Positions 24,174-33,492 of a stretch of 60,495 bases of DNA are shown here, piece after piece. Location of the stretch: NCBI GenBank assembly GCA_022510815.1, contig JAFLST010000016.1, positions 1 through 60,495 of the forward strand, in the 5' to 3' direction. The notes beneath the pieces were generated by a model. The model saw only the letters and a list, made by a program, of their open reading frames with translations. It did no database searches and was not told where the DNA came from. The stretch comes from Christensenellaceae bacterium. GTDB taxonomy: Bacteria > Bacillota > Clostridia > Christensenellales > Aristaeellaceae. Every line of letters begins with the position of its first letter. The first letter of the stretch is position 1. A program made the translations under genes and the position numbers.

Positions 24174-25147
24174 TCGCCCGTCTCCAATGCCTTCGCCATC
24201 GCCTCAACGCAGCGGGGCAGCCACTCGTCCAGCGAGCCCTTTACCGTCGCGCCCGAGGCCTGCGCGTGACCGCCCCCGCCAAAATGCTTCGCCACGCCGC
24301 TGACGCTCGCCGGTTCCACCGCCCGCAGGGACAGCTTCACCTCGCCGGGGACGCTCGTCTCCCGCAGCAGCGCCGTCATGCGCACGCCGAGAATGTCCAG
24401 CCCGTAGTTGACCAGCGTGTCCGCATGCTCGGCCATCGCGCCGCAGTCAGTAAAATCCTGCTTGCTGAGGGTCATCGTGGTGATGTCCCCGCCGTGGTGG
24501 AAGGTCAGGGAGCTCAGGCAGCGCTGGGTCAGCAGCACCTGCGGAATCTCCCGCTGGCGGTACAGGCGGCGGTTCAGCTCGCTCAGGGGCAGGCCGGCCT
24601 CCATCAGCTCCGCCATGACGCGGAAGGTCTCGGGGTTCGTGCTGGCAAAGGCGAAATTGCCCGTGTCAGTGCTGATGGCGACGTAGAGGCACGCCGCGAT
24701 ATCCGCGTCCATGGGCACCGACAGCCGCTCCAGCAGCTCGTGGATCACCAGCGCCGTGGCCGGGGCCTTCGCGTCGACGCAGTTCATCTCGGCATAGTTC
24801 GGGTTCGTGCCGTGATGGTCGATCTGGATGCTGCGGGCGCAGCGCTCCGTCAGGCACTGGCAGCGGCCCATCCGGTGCTCGTCGGCCACGTCCACGCAGA
24901 TCAGCAGGTCATAGCGCCCGTCTCCGGCGTTCTCGGGCCTGCGATACGCTCCGGCGTCCCTCAGAAAGGCGATGCGGTCCGGCACCCTGTCCTGACAGAA
25001 CAGCGCCGTCCTCTTGCCCAGCTTGTCCAGCCCCAGCTTGAGCGCCAGCGCGCTGCCAATGGTGTCGCCGTCAGGGTTGACGTGGCTGACCACCGCGACG
25101 GTCTCCGCCCGGTGAATCGCCTCGATGATTTCCTCCATCGGCCTCAT
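24170..25147 (-). CDS. nrnA: Nano-RNase/pAp phosphatase (DHH/DHHA1)
   Basis: The 325-residue phosphoesterase degrades 2-5 nt RNA oligomers and dephosphorylates pAp. It has the DHH domain motifs NPDGDTIGSALAL, CVDVADEHRMG and the name-giving IDHHGTN. The DHHA1 domain follows with GGGGHAQASG. It overlaps rbfA and truB by 4 nt each; this position between rbfA and truB is standard in Firmicutes. Confidence 0.94.
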   Translation of the reverse strand: MRPMEEIIEAIHRAETVAVVSHVNPDGDTIGSALALKLGLDKLGKRTALFCQDRVPDRIAFLRDAGAYRRPENAGDGRYDLLICVDVADEHRMGRCQCLTERCARSIQIDHHGTNPNYAEMNCVDAKAPATALVIHELLERLSVPMDADIAACLYVAISTDTGNFAFASTNPETFRVMAELMEAGLPLSELNRRLYRQREIPQVLLTQRCLSSLTFHHGGDITTMTLSKQDFTDCGAMAEHADTLVNYGLDILGVRMTALLRETSVPGEVKLSLRAVEPASVSGVAKHFGGGGHAQASGATVKGSLDEWLPRCVEAMAKALETGE

Positions 25148-25515
25148 TCGTTCTCCTCCTGCCCGCCCGAGGCAGCAGTCTGCGCGTCAGCCAGCATCTT
25201 GGCGATGTGCACGCCGTAAGCGATGTTCTGATCGCTGATGAACTGCAGCTCCGGCGCATAGCGGATCAGCATGTTCTTGCCAAGGCTCCGGCGGATGAAT
25301 CCCGCGGCGCTCTTGAGGGCCTTCATCAGGTCGTCGCGCTTGTCGTCCTCGAGGACGCTGACGTAGATCTTGGCATAGCGCAGGTCGCGGGTGACCTCCG
25401 CCCGGGTGATCGAAAAGGTGCCCGCCACCCGGGGATCGCTGACCTCCTCGCGGATGATCCGGTCCACCTCGTGGCGCACCTCCTCCGAGATGCGGTCAAT
25501 TCTCTGATAGCTCAT
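25144..25515 (-). CDS. rbfA: 30S ribosome-binding factor A
   Basis: The 123-residue factor has a KH-like fold and helps mature the 5' end of 16S rRNA within the 30S subunit. It shows RIDRISEEVRHEVDRIIREEVSDPRV and YAKIYVSVLEDD, both family hallmarks. The ATG at 25515 is preceded by AAAGGAG. It lies between infB and nrnA as in most Firmicutes. Confidence 0.93.
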   Translation of the reverse strand: MSYQRIDRISEEVRHEVDRIIREEVSDPRVAGTFSITRAEVTRDLRYAKIYVSVLEDDKRDDLMKALKSAAGFIRRSLGKNMLIRYAPELQFISDQNIAYGVHIAKMLADAQTAASGGQEENE

Positions 25516-25594
25516 GTTGGCTCCTTTACTGAAAGAATCGCCGGGGAACACGATCACTCGCAATCCCCGGCGAGAGAGACACTTCGGAAAGCGT

Positions 25595-28504
25595 TTACCG
25601 CTTGATTTCCTCCATGATGAAGCACTCGACGACGTCGCCTTCTTTGATGTCGTTGTGGCCCTCGAGGCTCATGCCGCACTCGAAGCCCGCGGCCATCTCC
25701 TTGACATCCTCCTTGTAGTGCTTGAGGCTGGAGAGCTTGCCCTCGAAGCAGACCACGTTGTCACGCAGCAGGCGAACCTGCGCGTTGCGCTGCACCTTGC
25801 CGTCCTGCACATAGCAGCCCGCGATGATGCCCGCGCCGGTGATCTTGAAGACGTTGCGCACCTCGGCGTGGCCCAGCAGCACTTCCTTGTACTCGGGGGC
25901 GAGCATGCCCTTCATGGCCAGCTCCATGTCCTCGATGGCCTTGTAGATGACGGTGTAGAGCCGCACATCGACCTTTTCCTTCTCGGCTGCGTCGCGGGCG
26001 GAGGCGTCAGGCCGGATGTTGAAGCCCACGATGATGGCGTTGAAGGCGGAGGCGAGGTTCACGTCGTCCTTGGTGATGGCGCCCGCGCCGGAGTGCAGCA
26101 CGCGCACCTTGACCTCGTCGTTGGAGAGCTTCTCCATGGCCTGCTTGACGGCCTCGACGGAGCCCTGCACGTCGGCCTTGATGATGAGGTTGAGGGTGAC
26201 CTGCTTGCCCTCCTCGAGGGTGGAGAACAGGTTCTCCATGGACACCTTGGCCGCGGTGGCCTCACGGGAAGCGCGGAGCTTCTCGCGGCGTTCCTCGGCG
26301 ACCTGACGGGAGAGGTGGTCGTCGCCCACGGCGATCATCTCGTCGCCCGCGGAGGGCACCTCGTCGAAGCCCATGATCTCCACAGGCTGGGAGGGCCCGG
26401 CTTCCTTCACCTTCTCGCCCTTGTCGTTGATGAGGGCGCGGACGCGGCCAGCCGCCATGCCGGCGATGATGTTGTCGCCCACATGCAGCGTGCCGTTCTG
26501 GAGCAGCACCGTCGCCAGCGGGCCACGGGCCTTGTCCAGCTTGGCCTCGATGATGACGCCGCGGCCCAGGCGGTTCGGGTTGGCCTTGAGCTCCATGGTG
26601 TCGGCCTGCAGGAGGATCATCTCCAGTAGATCATCGACGCCGTCGCCGGTCACCGCGGAAACGGGCACCACGATGGTGTCGCCGCCCCAGTCCTCGCAGA
26701 CCACGCCGTAGTTGGTCAGGTCCTGCTTGACGCGCTCGGGGTTGGCGTTGGGCTTATCCATCTTGTTGATGGCGACGATCATCGGCACCTCAGCGGCCTT
26801 GGCGTGGTTGATCGCCTCGACGGTCTGGGGCATGACGGAGTCGTCCGCCGCCACGACGAGGACCGCGATGTCGGTCGCCTGAGCGCCGCGGGCACGCATG
26901 GCCGTGAAGGCTTCGTGACCGGGGGTATCGAGGAAGGTGATCTGCCGATCGTCGAGCATGACGGTGTACGCGCCGATGTGCTGCGTGATGCCGCCCGCCT
27001 CGCCAGCCGTCACGCGGCTCTTGCGGATGTAGTCCAGCAGGGAGGTCTTGCCGTGGTCGACGTGGCCCATGATGGTGACCACCGGGGGACGCGGGAGCAG
27101 GTTCTCCTCGGCGTCCTCGAAGTCCTCGGCGACCAGCGCGTCCTCAGCGGTCTGCTCGGCCTTGCGCTCGAGGGTGATCTCGAACTCCGTGCAGATGAGC
27201 TGCGCGGTGTCGAAGTCGATCTCGGAGTTGATCGTGGCCATGTTGCCCAGCAGGAACAGCTTCTTGATGATCTCGCCGGCGGGCTTGCCGATCTTCTCGG
27301 TCAGGTCGCGGACGGTGATCGTGTCGCCGGCCATGTAGGCGGTCTCGATCTTGATGGGCGCCATGAGCTGCTGCGCGGAGGGCTTCTTGGCGCGGCTCCG
27401 CTTGCCGCCGCGGATCACATCATCGTCCATCGCGCTGTAGTTGTCGCGGGCGAGCTGCTTGCGGTTGCGGGCCACGCGCTCCGGGTCATGCTGACGGACG
27501 TAGTTCTTCTTGTTGGGATCGTAATTGGAGGAGGGCTTCTTCTCCATGGTCGGGGCCATCTCGGGGCCCTTGCTGCGACCGCCCATGGGCCGGGGCGCGC
27601 CGCCCGCGGGACGGTTGAAGCCACCCTGCGCGGGACGCTGACCGGGGGCCACAGGACGCGCCGCGCCGCCAGCCGCCGGACGGCCGAACTGTCCGGGCTG
27701 ACCCTGCGGGTTCGCGGGACGGCCATAGGGGCCCTGCGGATTCGCGGGACGGCCGTAGGGGCCCTGCGGGTTGGCAGGACGGCCATAGGGGCCCTGCGGG
27801 TTCGCGGGACGGCCATAGGGGCCCTGCGGATTGGCAGGACGGCCATAGGGGCCCTGACGCTGCGGCTGACCGGGCTGACCCGGCTGCACAGGCCGCGGCG
27901 CGCGAATCACGTTCGGGGCCAGACCCACGGGCTTCTGCGGCTGCACCTGCTGACCGGGACGCGCGATGATCTGCCCAATGGCGGGCTTGCGCGGCTGCTC
28001 GGCGGGCTTGGTTTCAGCCTTCGCGGCGGGCTGCTGGGCCTGCGCGGGCTTTTCCGCTCTGGGCGCGGGCTGCGGCTGGGCCTTGACGGGCTCGACCGCG
28101 GCGGGCTGCTCAGCAGGCTTCTCGGCAGCGGGCTGCTCCTGCGCGGGCTGCTGCTCGGCCTTCTCGGGCGCGGGCTTCTCCGCAGCGGGCGCGGGCTGAA
28201 CCGGCTCGGACGGAGTCTGCGCAGGGGCTTCCTTCGCCGCGGCGTTCATCGCGTCGAGCTGGGCCCGCTCGTCCTCGTCGAGCATGACGTACGCCTTGGA
28301 GTGATCGGACAGCTTCTTCTGCCGCTCCTCGTTGCGCGCCCGGGCCGCCTCCTCATCGCGCTCGCGCTGGAAGGCGTTCTCCTTCTCCCGCAGCGCCCGA
28401 AGCAGGCTGTCGGCCTCCTTGCGCACCCGCATGGCCTCGTCGCGGACTCTGGTCGCCTCAGCGGCCAGTTCCTTGGTGGCATCCTTCACTTTCACATTCG
28501 TCAT
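25595..28504 (-). CDS. infB: Translation initiation factor IF-2 with collagen-like repeat insert
   Basis: The 969-residue GTPase delivers fMet-tRNA to the 30S subunit. The C-terminal 600 residues are canonical: G1 [13 protein letters not shown]3 DTPGHEAF, G4 NKMD, then domains II-IV ending in [15 protein letters not shown]. The N-terminal region of about 370 residues is unusual. It has a charged helix, an Ala/Pro/Glu/Gln-rich segment and five tandem copies of the decapeptide [10 protein letters not shown], followed by QPGQFGRPA and a [11 protein letters not shown] basic stretch. The IF2_N fold ([21 protein letters not shown]) follows. Its start overlaps ylxQ by 4 nt. Confidence 0.96.
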   Translation of the reverse strand: MTNVKVKDATKELAAEATRVRDEAMRVRKEADSLLRALREKENAFQRERDEEAARARNEERQKKLSDHSKAYVMLDEDERAQLDAMNAAAKEAPAQTPSEPVQPAPAAEKPAPEKAEQQPAQEQPAAEKPAEQPAAVEPVKAQPQPAPRAEKPAQAQQPAAKAETKPAEQPRKPAIGQIIARPGQQVQPQKPVGLAPNVIRAPRPVQPGQPGQPQRQGPYGRPANPQGPYGRPANPQGPYGRPANPQGPYGRPANPQGPYGRPANPQGQPGQFGRPAAGGAARPVAPGQRPAQGGFNRPAGGAPRPMGGRSKGPEMAPTMEKKPSSNYDPNKKNYVRQHDPERVARNRKQLARDNYSAMDDDVIRGGKRSRAKKPSAQQLMAPIKIETAYMAGDTITVRDLTEKIGKPAGEIIKKLFLLGNMATINSEIDFDTAQLICTEFEITLERKAEQTAEDALVAEDFEDAEENLLPRPPVVTIMGHVDHGKTSLLDYIRKSRVTAGEAGGITQHIGAYTVMLDDRQITFLDTPGHEAFTAMRARGAQATDIAVLVVAADDSVMPQTVEAINHAKAAEVPMIVAINKMDKPNANPERVKQDLTNYGVVCEDWGGDTIVVPVSAVTGDGVDDLLEMILLQADTMELKANPNRLGRGVIIEAKLDKARGPLATVLLQNGTLHVGDNIIAGMAAGRVRALINDKGEKVKEAGPSQPVEIMGFDEVPSAGDEMIAVGDDHLSRQVAEERREKLRASREATAAKVSMENLFSTLEEGKQVTLNLIIKADVQGSVEAVKQAMEKLSNDEVKVRVLHSGAGAITKDDVNLASAFNAIIVGFNIRPDASARDAAEKEKVDVRLYTVIYKAIEDMELAMKGMLAPEYKEVLLGHAEVRNVFKITGAGIIAGCYVQDGKVQRNAQVRLLRDNVVCFEGKLSSLKHYKEDVKEMAAGFECGMSLEGHNDIKEGDVVECFIMEEIKR
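27703..27856 (-). repeat. 30-bp tandem repeat inside infB
   Basis: About five head-to-tail copies of a 30-bp unit with exact 30-bp period (unit boundaries at 27721, 27751, 27781, 27811 and 27841). Each encodes [10 protein letters not shown]. Copies differ by single synonymous changes such as GCGGATT/GCGGGTT and CCATAG/CCGTAG. Confidence 0.9.
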
Positions 28505-28854
28505 TCGACGCTTGCACCCCCGCCATGATTTGCAGATTCATTGGTTGTTATTTTCATCAGCCCGATGAGCTGATCCGCCAGACCGCCCTTGTTCACGGCC
28601 ATCGCGACCCCCGGACGGCCCGTCGCCTCATAGAGCAGGCCCTCGGGCAGCTCCAGCAGGCAGGTCGCGGTTCGCTGGCAGGCCGCGCGGTACTTCTCCT
28701 TCGTGGCCGCTGACGCGCCCGCGTCCATCAGCAGGGCGCCGCACTGCCCGGAGCGGATCTGTTTCAGGCATCCGTCCTCACCGAACGCCGCCTGCCTCGC
28801 CCGGACGCACAGCCCCATCAGGCCGCGCACGCGCTGATACTGCGCTTCATCCAC
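28501..28854 (-). CDS. ylxQ: L7Ae-family ribosomal-like protein YlxQ
   Basis: The 117-residue protein is the L7Ae/L30e-type RNA-binding protein found between ylxR and infB in Firmicutes. It shows [40 protein letters not shown] and [12 protein letters not shown] choose a GTG start at 28854, 1 nt after the rnpM stop, because GGAGG in the end of rnpM lies 9 nt upstream; a longer frame would overlap rnpM. It overlaps infB by 4 nt. Confidence 0.85.
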   Translation of the reverse strand: MDEAQYQRVRGLMGLCVRARQAAFGEDGCLKQIRSGQCGALLMDAGASAATKEKYRAACQRTATCLLELPEGLLYEATGRPGVAMAVNKGGLADQLIGLMKITTNESANHGGGASVE

Positions 28855-28855
28855 C

Positions 28856-29146
28856 TTACGTCGCCTCCGGTTCGGGCGGCGGCAGATGCTGGAGCTCATA
28901 CTGCAGCGCCTCGGAGACCTCCGGGGTGAGCTGCACCTCGAGCTGCCGTTCAAGCTGCCGCTGCCGGATGGCCCTTGTCAGGCATGCCTCCTGCCGGCAG
29001 ACGTATGCGCCCCGGCCCGGCTTCTTGCCCACCGGGTCCATCGAGACCGTCCCGTCCGGCGCGCGCACCACGCGGATCAGCTCCCGCTTGGGCTTCATCT
29101 CGCGGCATCCGACGCACATGCGCATCGGTATCTTCTTCGGCTTCAT
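28856..29146 (-). CDS. rnpM: RNase P modulator RnpM (YlxR)
   Basis: The 96-residue protein has the YlxR hallmark [22 protein letters not shown] and GRGAYVC, with a Cys pair that may bind metal. In Bacillus subtilis YlxR binds RNase P RNA and modulates its activity. It sits between nusA and ylxQ as usual. Confidence 0.92.
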   Translation of the reverse strand: MKPKKIPMRMCVGCREMKPKRELIRVVRAPDGTVSMDPVGKKPGRGAYVCRQEACLTRAIRQRQLERQLEVQLTPEVSEALQYELQHLPPPEPEAT

Positions 29147-29161
29147 GTTTCCTCCGCAGGC

Positions 29162-30391
29162 TTACAGGGTATCGTCCTCGTCCATGGGGATCTCGGCGAC
29201 CTCGTCAAAGCGCTCGAAGGGCTCGATCGGCTCGATCTCCACGTCGTCGACCATGTCCTCCATGACATTGGCCTGCGACTCGGACTTGATGTCGATCTTC
29301 CAGCCGGTGAGCTTGGCGGCCAGACGGGCGTTCTGGCCCTCCTTGCCGATGGCCAGCGAGAGCTGGTTATCCGGCACGACCACCTTGCAGGAGCGCTGGC
29401 CGCTCTCCTCAACGAAGACCGACAGCACATGCGCGGGATTCAGCGCGTTGGCGATGAACTCCGCCGGGTTGTCCGACCACTTGATGATGTCGATCTTCTC
29501 GCCCTTGAGCTCGTTCACGACCCGGTCGACGCGGCTGCCGCGCTGGCCCACGCAGGAGCCCACGGGGTCGATCATCATGTCGGAGGCATGGACGGCCATC
29601 TTGGTGCGGCTGCCAGCCTCGCGGGCGATGCCCTTGATGGTGACCGCGCCGCCGGCGATCTCCGGCACCTCCATCTCGAACAGGCGCTTGACCAGATTGG
29701 GATGGATGCGGCTGACCCGCACCTGCGGCCCCCGGGCGGAGGAGGGCGCGTTGCCCGCGTCGGGGCGGTGCACCTCGAGGACGTAGACCTTGACGTGGTC
29801 GTCCTCGTTCAGCGTCTCGCCGGGGATCATCTCGCTGGTCTCCAGAATGCCCTCGGTGCGGCCCAGCTCGAGGTAGACCGCCTTCTGGTCCACCCGGCGC
29901 ACGATGGCCGTGAGGATTTCGTTTTCCTTGTCGATGTACTCGTCGTAGACCCGGCCGCGCTCCGCCTCCCGCAGGCGCTGCATGATCACGCCCTTGGCCG
30001 TCTGGGCCGCCACGCGCAGGAAGCCCCGCGGGGTCACGTCCAGCTCGATGATGTCGCCCATCTGGCAGTCAGGCTGCAGCTTGCGGGCCTCCTCGAGGGT
30101 GATCTGATCGGCGGTGGCATGCTCCTCCTCGGCGATCTCCTCGACGATCAGCCGGCGCACATACACATGCACCACGCCGTCCGTGCGGCCGATGGTCGCC
30201 GTGATATTCGCCGGAGAGGGCACCGGCTCGCCCTTCGGAATGTTCTTCTGATAGGCCTTCTTGAGCGCGTCCTCCACCGTGGCGAAGAGCATCTCCTCGC
30301 TCAGTTCCTTTTCCTTGGCCAGAAACTTGATGGCCTCGACGATTTCTGTCCGCTGTTCGGGTTTGGCCTGAGCCTTGCGCGTTGATCTCAT
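29162..30391 (-). CDS. nusA: Transcription termination/antitermination protein NusA
   Basis: The 409-residue factor binds RNA polymerase and nascent RNA. It has the N-terminal polymerase-binding domain ([20 protein letters not shown]), the S1 domain ([35 protein letters not shown]) and two KH domains ([14 protein letters not shown] and [19 protein letters not shown]). The N-terminus is about 14 residues longer than typical and lacks a well-spaced ribosome binding site, so the true start is uncertain. Confidence 0.95.
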   Translation of the reverse strand: MRSTRKAQAKPEQRTEIVEAIKFLAKEKELSEEMLFATVEDALKKAYQKNIPKGEPVPSPANITATIGRTDGVVHVYVRRLIVEEIAEEEHATADQITLEEARKLQPDCQMGDIIELDVTPRGFLRVAAQTAKGVIMQRLREAERGRVYDEYIDKENEILTAIVRRVDQKAVYLELGRTEGILETSEMIPGETLNEDDHVKVYVLEVHRPDAGNAPSSARGPQVRVSRIHPNLVKRLFEMEVPEIAGGAVTIKGIAREAGSRTKMAVHASDMMIDPVGSCVGQRGSRVDRVVNELKGEKIDIIKWSDNPAEFIANALNPAHVLSVFVEESGQRSCKVVVPDNQLSLAIGKEGQNARLAAKLTGWKIDIKSESQANVMEDMVDDVEIEPIEPFERFDEVAEIPMDEDDTL

Positions 30392-30436
30392 GATGCTTGT
30401 ATACCGCCTTCCACAATATATGTCCGCTTCATTGCG

Positions 30437-30928
30437 TTATTCTTCCGGGAATTCCACGTCCTCCACGCCTTCCATGTCCACCACGGGACGGATGAGCGCC
30501 GCGGCCCTGCGGGGGATGCGCTTCTCGGCGCCGCCCGCATCCAGCACGACCTCCTCAGCGGAGTAATCCGTCAGCACGCCGGTGACGACCTTCTGGCCGT
30601 CGAGGGCCTTGAACAGCTTGACCTCGACCTGGCTGCCCAGCGCGCGCTCAAAGTCGCGGTCCTTCTTCAGCGGCCTGTCCACGCCCGGCGAGGACACCTC
30701 GAGGAAATCGTAGTCAAAGTCCTCCACCTGCGGGGCGATGGCCCGGTGATAGCGCTCGCAGTCGTCGAGGGAGATGCCCTCGGGCTTGTCGATGTAGATG
30801 CGCAGATACTTGCCCGCGCCCTCCTTGTCGAGGCTCACGTCCACCAGCTCGAAGCCCAGGCTGTCCGCCAGCCGCTGGCACTTGGGCTCCACCACCATGG
30901 TCAGTTCCGACTTGGCCACGCCGATCAC
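30437..30928 (-). CDS. rimP: Ribosome maturation factor RimP
   Basis: The 163-residue factor is needed for 30S assembly. It shows VEPKCQRLADSLGFELVDVSLDKEG, LRIYIDKPEGISLDDCERYHRAI and the conserved YDFLEVSSPGVDRPLKKDRDF. It is first in the operon rimP-nusA-rnpM-ylxQ-infB-rbfA-nrnA-truB-ribF. It uses a GTG start at 30928, or possibly a GTG three codons later with better spacing from GGAAGG. Confidence 0.93.
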   Translation of the reverse strand: MIGVAKSELTMVVEPKCQRLADSLGFELVDVSLDKEGAGKYLRIYIDKPEGISLDDCERYHRAIAPQVEDFDYDFLEVSSPGVDRPLKKDRDFERALGSQVEVKLFKALDGQKVVTGVLTDYSAEEVVLDAGGAEKRIPRRAAALIRPVVDMEGVEDVEFPEE

Positions 30929-31154
30929 CGCCTTCCAGTTTTTTCCACGACGGTACTACAAAAGAGCGGCACCATCAGCCGACTCGTCGCGAAAAAGTGC
31001 GGCTGCTCCCGTGACCAGCCGTCCGGGTGCAATCCCCGCTCGCGAACTGCGGCTCATGTCCACTCTTTACCGTCGAACCCTTCTTTCTGCGGAGAAACGG
31101 CGCGCGCCGCGCTCCGGGTGCATTTCCCTGTGGGATGCGTGAATGACTTCACAC
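30929..31154 (-). other. 5' leader of the nus operon
   Basis: About 226 nt separate the predicted start site from rimP. There is no ORF. It contains a long potential stem (CAGCCG with CGGCTG) bracketing a GCACTTTTTCGCGACGAG segment near 30980-31010. I see no recognisable riboswitch; an autoregulatory leader is possible. Confidence 0.35.
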
Positions 31155-31160
31155 GAAGGC

Positions 31161-31189
31161 AGTATACCACAGTTTTTCCGGGAATACAA
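31161..31189 (-). promoter_or_regulatory. Promoter of the nus operon
   Basis: Minus strand: -35 TTGTAT (31189-31184), 17-nt spacer, -10 TATACT (31166-31161). Confidence 0.7.
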
Positions 31190-31231
31190 GCATTTTCCTC
31201 TGGCAGAAAGAGATTTTCGCAGGACTTTTTC

Positions 31232-31260
31232 TTGTCACGGCGGCAAAACCGTGCTATGCT
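31232..31260 (+). promoter_or_regulatory. Promoter of the PflX-like gene
   Basis: -35 TTGTCA (31232-31237), 17-nt spacer, -10 TATGCT (31255-31260), 35 nt before the start codon. Confidence 0.75.
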
Positions 31261-31294
31261 GTTCCCATCATGTTTAAGGAGGCGCATCCCGCCG

Positions 31295-32173
31295 ATGATC
31301 TGCACCCTGTGTCCCCGGCGCTGCGGGGCCGAGAGAACCGCCGAGGCGGGCCGCGGATTCTGCCGCCTGCCGGAAACCATGCTCATCGCGCGGGTCGCGC
31401 CGCACCTGTGGGAGGAGCCGCCCATCTCCGGCCAGCGGGGCACGGGCGCGATCTTCTTCAGCGGGTGCACGCTGCGCTGCGCCTATTGCCAGAACGCGGA
31501 TATCAGCCACCGCAACGCTGGCAGGCCCTTCACCGTCCCCGAGCTGGCGGACGCGATGAAGCGCCTTGTGGACGCGGGGATGCAGACCGTCAGCTTCATC
31601 ACCGCGACGCCCTATGCGCGGCCTGTTCTGGAGGCCCTCGACCTCTACCGCCCGCCGGTGCCGCTGGTGTGGAACTCGTCAGGCTATGAGACCGTCGAGA
31701 CCCTCCGGCTGCTGGAGGGCGCGATCAACGTGTATCTCCCCGACCTCAAGCACCGCTCCGAGGCCATGGGGCAGCTCTGCGCGCAGGCCCCGGACTACTT
31801 CGCCGTTGCCAGCGACGCCATCCGGGAGATGGTGCGCCAGACCGGGATTCCGCAGTACGACGAAAACGGCGTCATGACCCGCGGCACGCTGATCCGACAC
31901 CTGATCCTGCCCGGGCTGACGGGCGAGTCGATGCAGCTCCTCCGTTGGGTGGCCGAGGAGCTGCCCGCCGGCGTGCCCGTGAGCCTCATGCGGCAGTACA
32001 TTCCTTATAATAACGTCGCCATCAAGGGCCTCGACCGCCGCCTGACGGGCCGGGAGTATCGCCGTGTCCGGGAGCACATGCTGGCGCTGGGCCTGCCGGG
32101 CTTCCTGCAGGAGGCCGTCTCCGCATCGGAGGATTTCGTCCCCGTGTTCGACAGGGACGAGAGCTATATTTAA
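31295..32173 (+). CDS. PflX-like radical SAM protein (COG1313)
   Basis: The 292-residue protein has a Cys-rich N-terminus (CTLCPRRCGAERTAEAGRGFC) and the radical SAM cluster motif C-x3-C-x2-C in SGCTLRCAYCQN. RHLILPGLTGESMQLLRWVAEELP and MRQYIPYNNVAIKGLDRRLTGREY are typical of COG1313 (PflX/YgkB, related to AmrS). It is annotated as a putative pyruvate formate-lyase activating enzyme, but the target is unproven. AGGAGG lies 12 nt upstream of the ATG. Its 3' end overlaps the convergent AraC gene by 4 nt. Confidence 0.85.
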   Translation: MICTLCPRRCGAERTAEAGRGFCRLPETMLIARVAPHLWEEPPISGQRGTGAIFFSGCTLRCAYCQNADISHRNAGRPFTVPELADAMKRLVDAGMQTVSFITATPYARPVLEALDLYRPPVPLVWNSSGYETVETLRLLEGAINVYLPDLKHRSEAMGQLCAQAPDYFAVASDAIREMVRQTGIPQYDENGVMTRGTLIRHLILPGLTGESMQLLRWVAEELPAGVPVSLMRQYIPYNNVAIKGLDRRLTGREYRRVREHMLALGLPGFLQEAVSASEDFVPVFDRDESYI

Positions 32174-33018
32174 TCAGCCTTCTCGATCGGCACCCAAATC
32201 TCGACGATGCCGTCGCCGTTCTCAAAGCGCTCGTCGTAGAACTCCACGCAGTAATCCGTTTCCGGATCAAGCCGCCGCTGGACATATCCCTGCGCGTTCG
32301 TGGCCAGCCACTCCTCCATGGCGCTGTTCTCGCTCTCGTAGCCCCGGGCGACGTACACGTCGAACACCGCGTACCTCGACGCAGGCAGCGTCACGACCGA
32401 ATAGGCCGGATCGACCGCGCCGCCGGAGACGCACTGCCCCACATGCACCGTGCATCCGCCGCCCTGATAGAGCCTGACCTCATAGCCGCTTTCGGACGCC
32501 GCGTTCGTGAGCGGCTTTTCTTCGCGCAGGCGCATGAAACGCTGCCACACCTCGCCGGTGCGGCTGCCGTCCCCGCACGTCCCCGCAATGCGCAGCGGCC
32601 CGCGCCTGATGAGCATCGGGTTCACCAGCACGCCTCCGCGCAGCCTGTTCGTGAACCTGACGATCAGCTCCTCCGCCGTCACGACGACGGGGCGGCACCC
32701 CTGCCGCCTGTATTCCCGCGCGGACATTCCCTGACTGTCCCTGAACGCCCGCGAGAAGGCCTGCGCCGATTGGAAGCCGCTGTCCAGCGCGATGTCCAGC
32801 ATGCTCCTGTCCGTCTCGGCAAGCAGGCGGCAGGCATGCAGAATCTTCCTGTCCCGGATATACGCGGCCAGCGACTTCCCGACCACCGCCGTGAACAGCC
32901 GATGAAAATAGAAGGGCGAAAAGTGGCACTGCTCCGCCAGCATCGCCAGCGTGACCGGTTCCGCCAGATGGCTGTCGATGTACTGGAGCGCCCCGCTGAT
33001 CTGCTCAAAGTGGTTCAT
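32170..33018 (-). CDS. AraC-family regulator with GyrI-like effector domain
   Basis: The 282-residue protein has an N-terminal double HTH (LAMLAEQCHFSPFYFHRLFTAVVG and DIALDSGFQSAQAFSRAFRDSQGMSAREYRR). A C-terminal GyrI/SOUL-type ligand domain (residues about 125-282) ends in EFYDERFENGDGIVEIWVPIEK. This Rob/BmrR-like layout usually senses hydrophobic drugs. The ATG at 33018 is preceded by AAGGAG. Its target is unknown; the divergent gene behind it is the T-box operon. Confidence 0.87.
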   Translation of the reverse strand: MNHFEQISGALQYIDSHLAEPVTLAMLAEQCHFSPFYFHRLFTAVVGKSLAAYIRDRKILHACRLLAETDRSMLDIALDSGFQSAQAFSRAFRDSQGMSAREYRRQGCRPVVVTAEELIVRFTNRLRGGVLVNPMLIRRGPLRIAGTCGDGSRTGEVWQRFMRLREEKPLTNAASESGYEVRLYQGGGCTVHVGQCVSGGAVDPAYSVVTLPASRYAVFDVYVARGYESENSAMEEWLATNAQGYVQRRLDPETDYCVEFYDERFENGDGIVEIWVPIEKAD

Positions 33019-33147
33019 TCGCTCATCTCCTTGTCCGTCCTGTGCAGCGCTGTACCGCCAGTATAGCACCGCGCCGGAGGGCTGTCTTAACGATTCTTGC
33101 GCAGATATCGTCCCGCGTCCCGAACAGGAAAAATACAATCAGGAGCA

Positions 33148-33176
33148 TTGACACGTCTGCGCCGCTATGCTATCAT
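33148..33176 (+). promoter_or_regulatory. Promoter of the XRE-cupin/acyl-CoA synthetase operon
   Basis: Perfect -35 TTGACA (33148-33153), 17-nt spacer, -10 TATCAT (33171-33176), start near 33183. Confidence 0.8.
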
Positions 33177-33182
33177 ACACCC

Positions 33183-33457
33183 AATCAAATATCCACTGGA
33201 AATGCTCTGACGGAGACAAGCTCCCCGTCCCCTGCGCAAAGAGAGTCGGCGGTTGGTGCAAGCCGATGGCAGGCCGGGACAGCGCATCACTCCCGAGCAG
33301 CCGCCGTGAACAGGCCGGTTTCGGCCCCAGTAGCGGAGGACGGCGCCGCGTGATAGGCTTGGGCTTGTTGGAGCCGACAACAGCATCGTTCCGGAAGATG
33401 CACTCTGTTCCGCTATGCAAGCCCTGCGCCTCGGTATTTGAGGATGCAGGCTTTTTC
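33183..33457 (+). promoter_or_regulatory. T-box leader with apparent isoleucine (AUC) specifier
   Basis: Stem I is well formed: GGAG (33212-33215) pairs CTCC (33290-33293); GTCCC (33227-33231) pairs GGGAC (33276-33280); CTGC pairs GCAG; the AGAG bulge follows; TCGGC pairs GCCGA around the distal loop GGTTGGTGCAA. The specifier, one base before the 3' arm as in the trpS T-box, reads AUC (33286-33288) followed by A. The stem III-like block CAGTAGCGGAGGACGGCGCC also parallels the trpS leader. GGGCTTG (33361-33367) can pair CAAGCCC (33418-33424) as an antiterminator against the terminator AAGC(C)CTGCGCCTC/GAGG(A)TGCAGGCTT plus TTTT (33419-33456). The T-box bulge is non-canonical (TTGGAGCC instead of TGGTACC). 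Confidence 0.75.
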
Positions 33458-33492
33458 ATTGCCTGAAAAGGACAAACAATGGAGGGATCATT

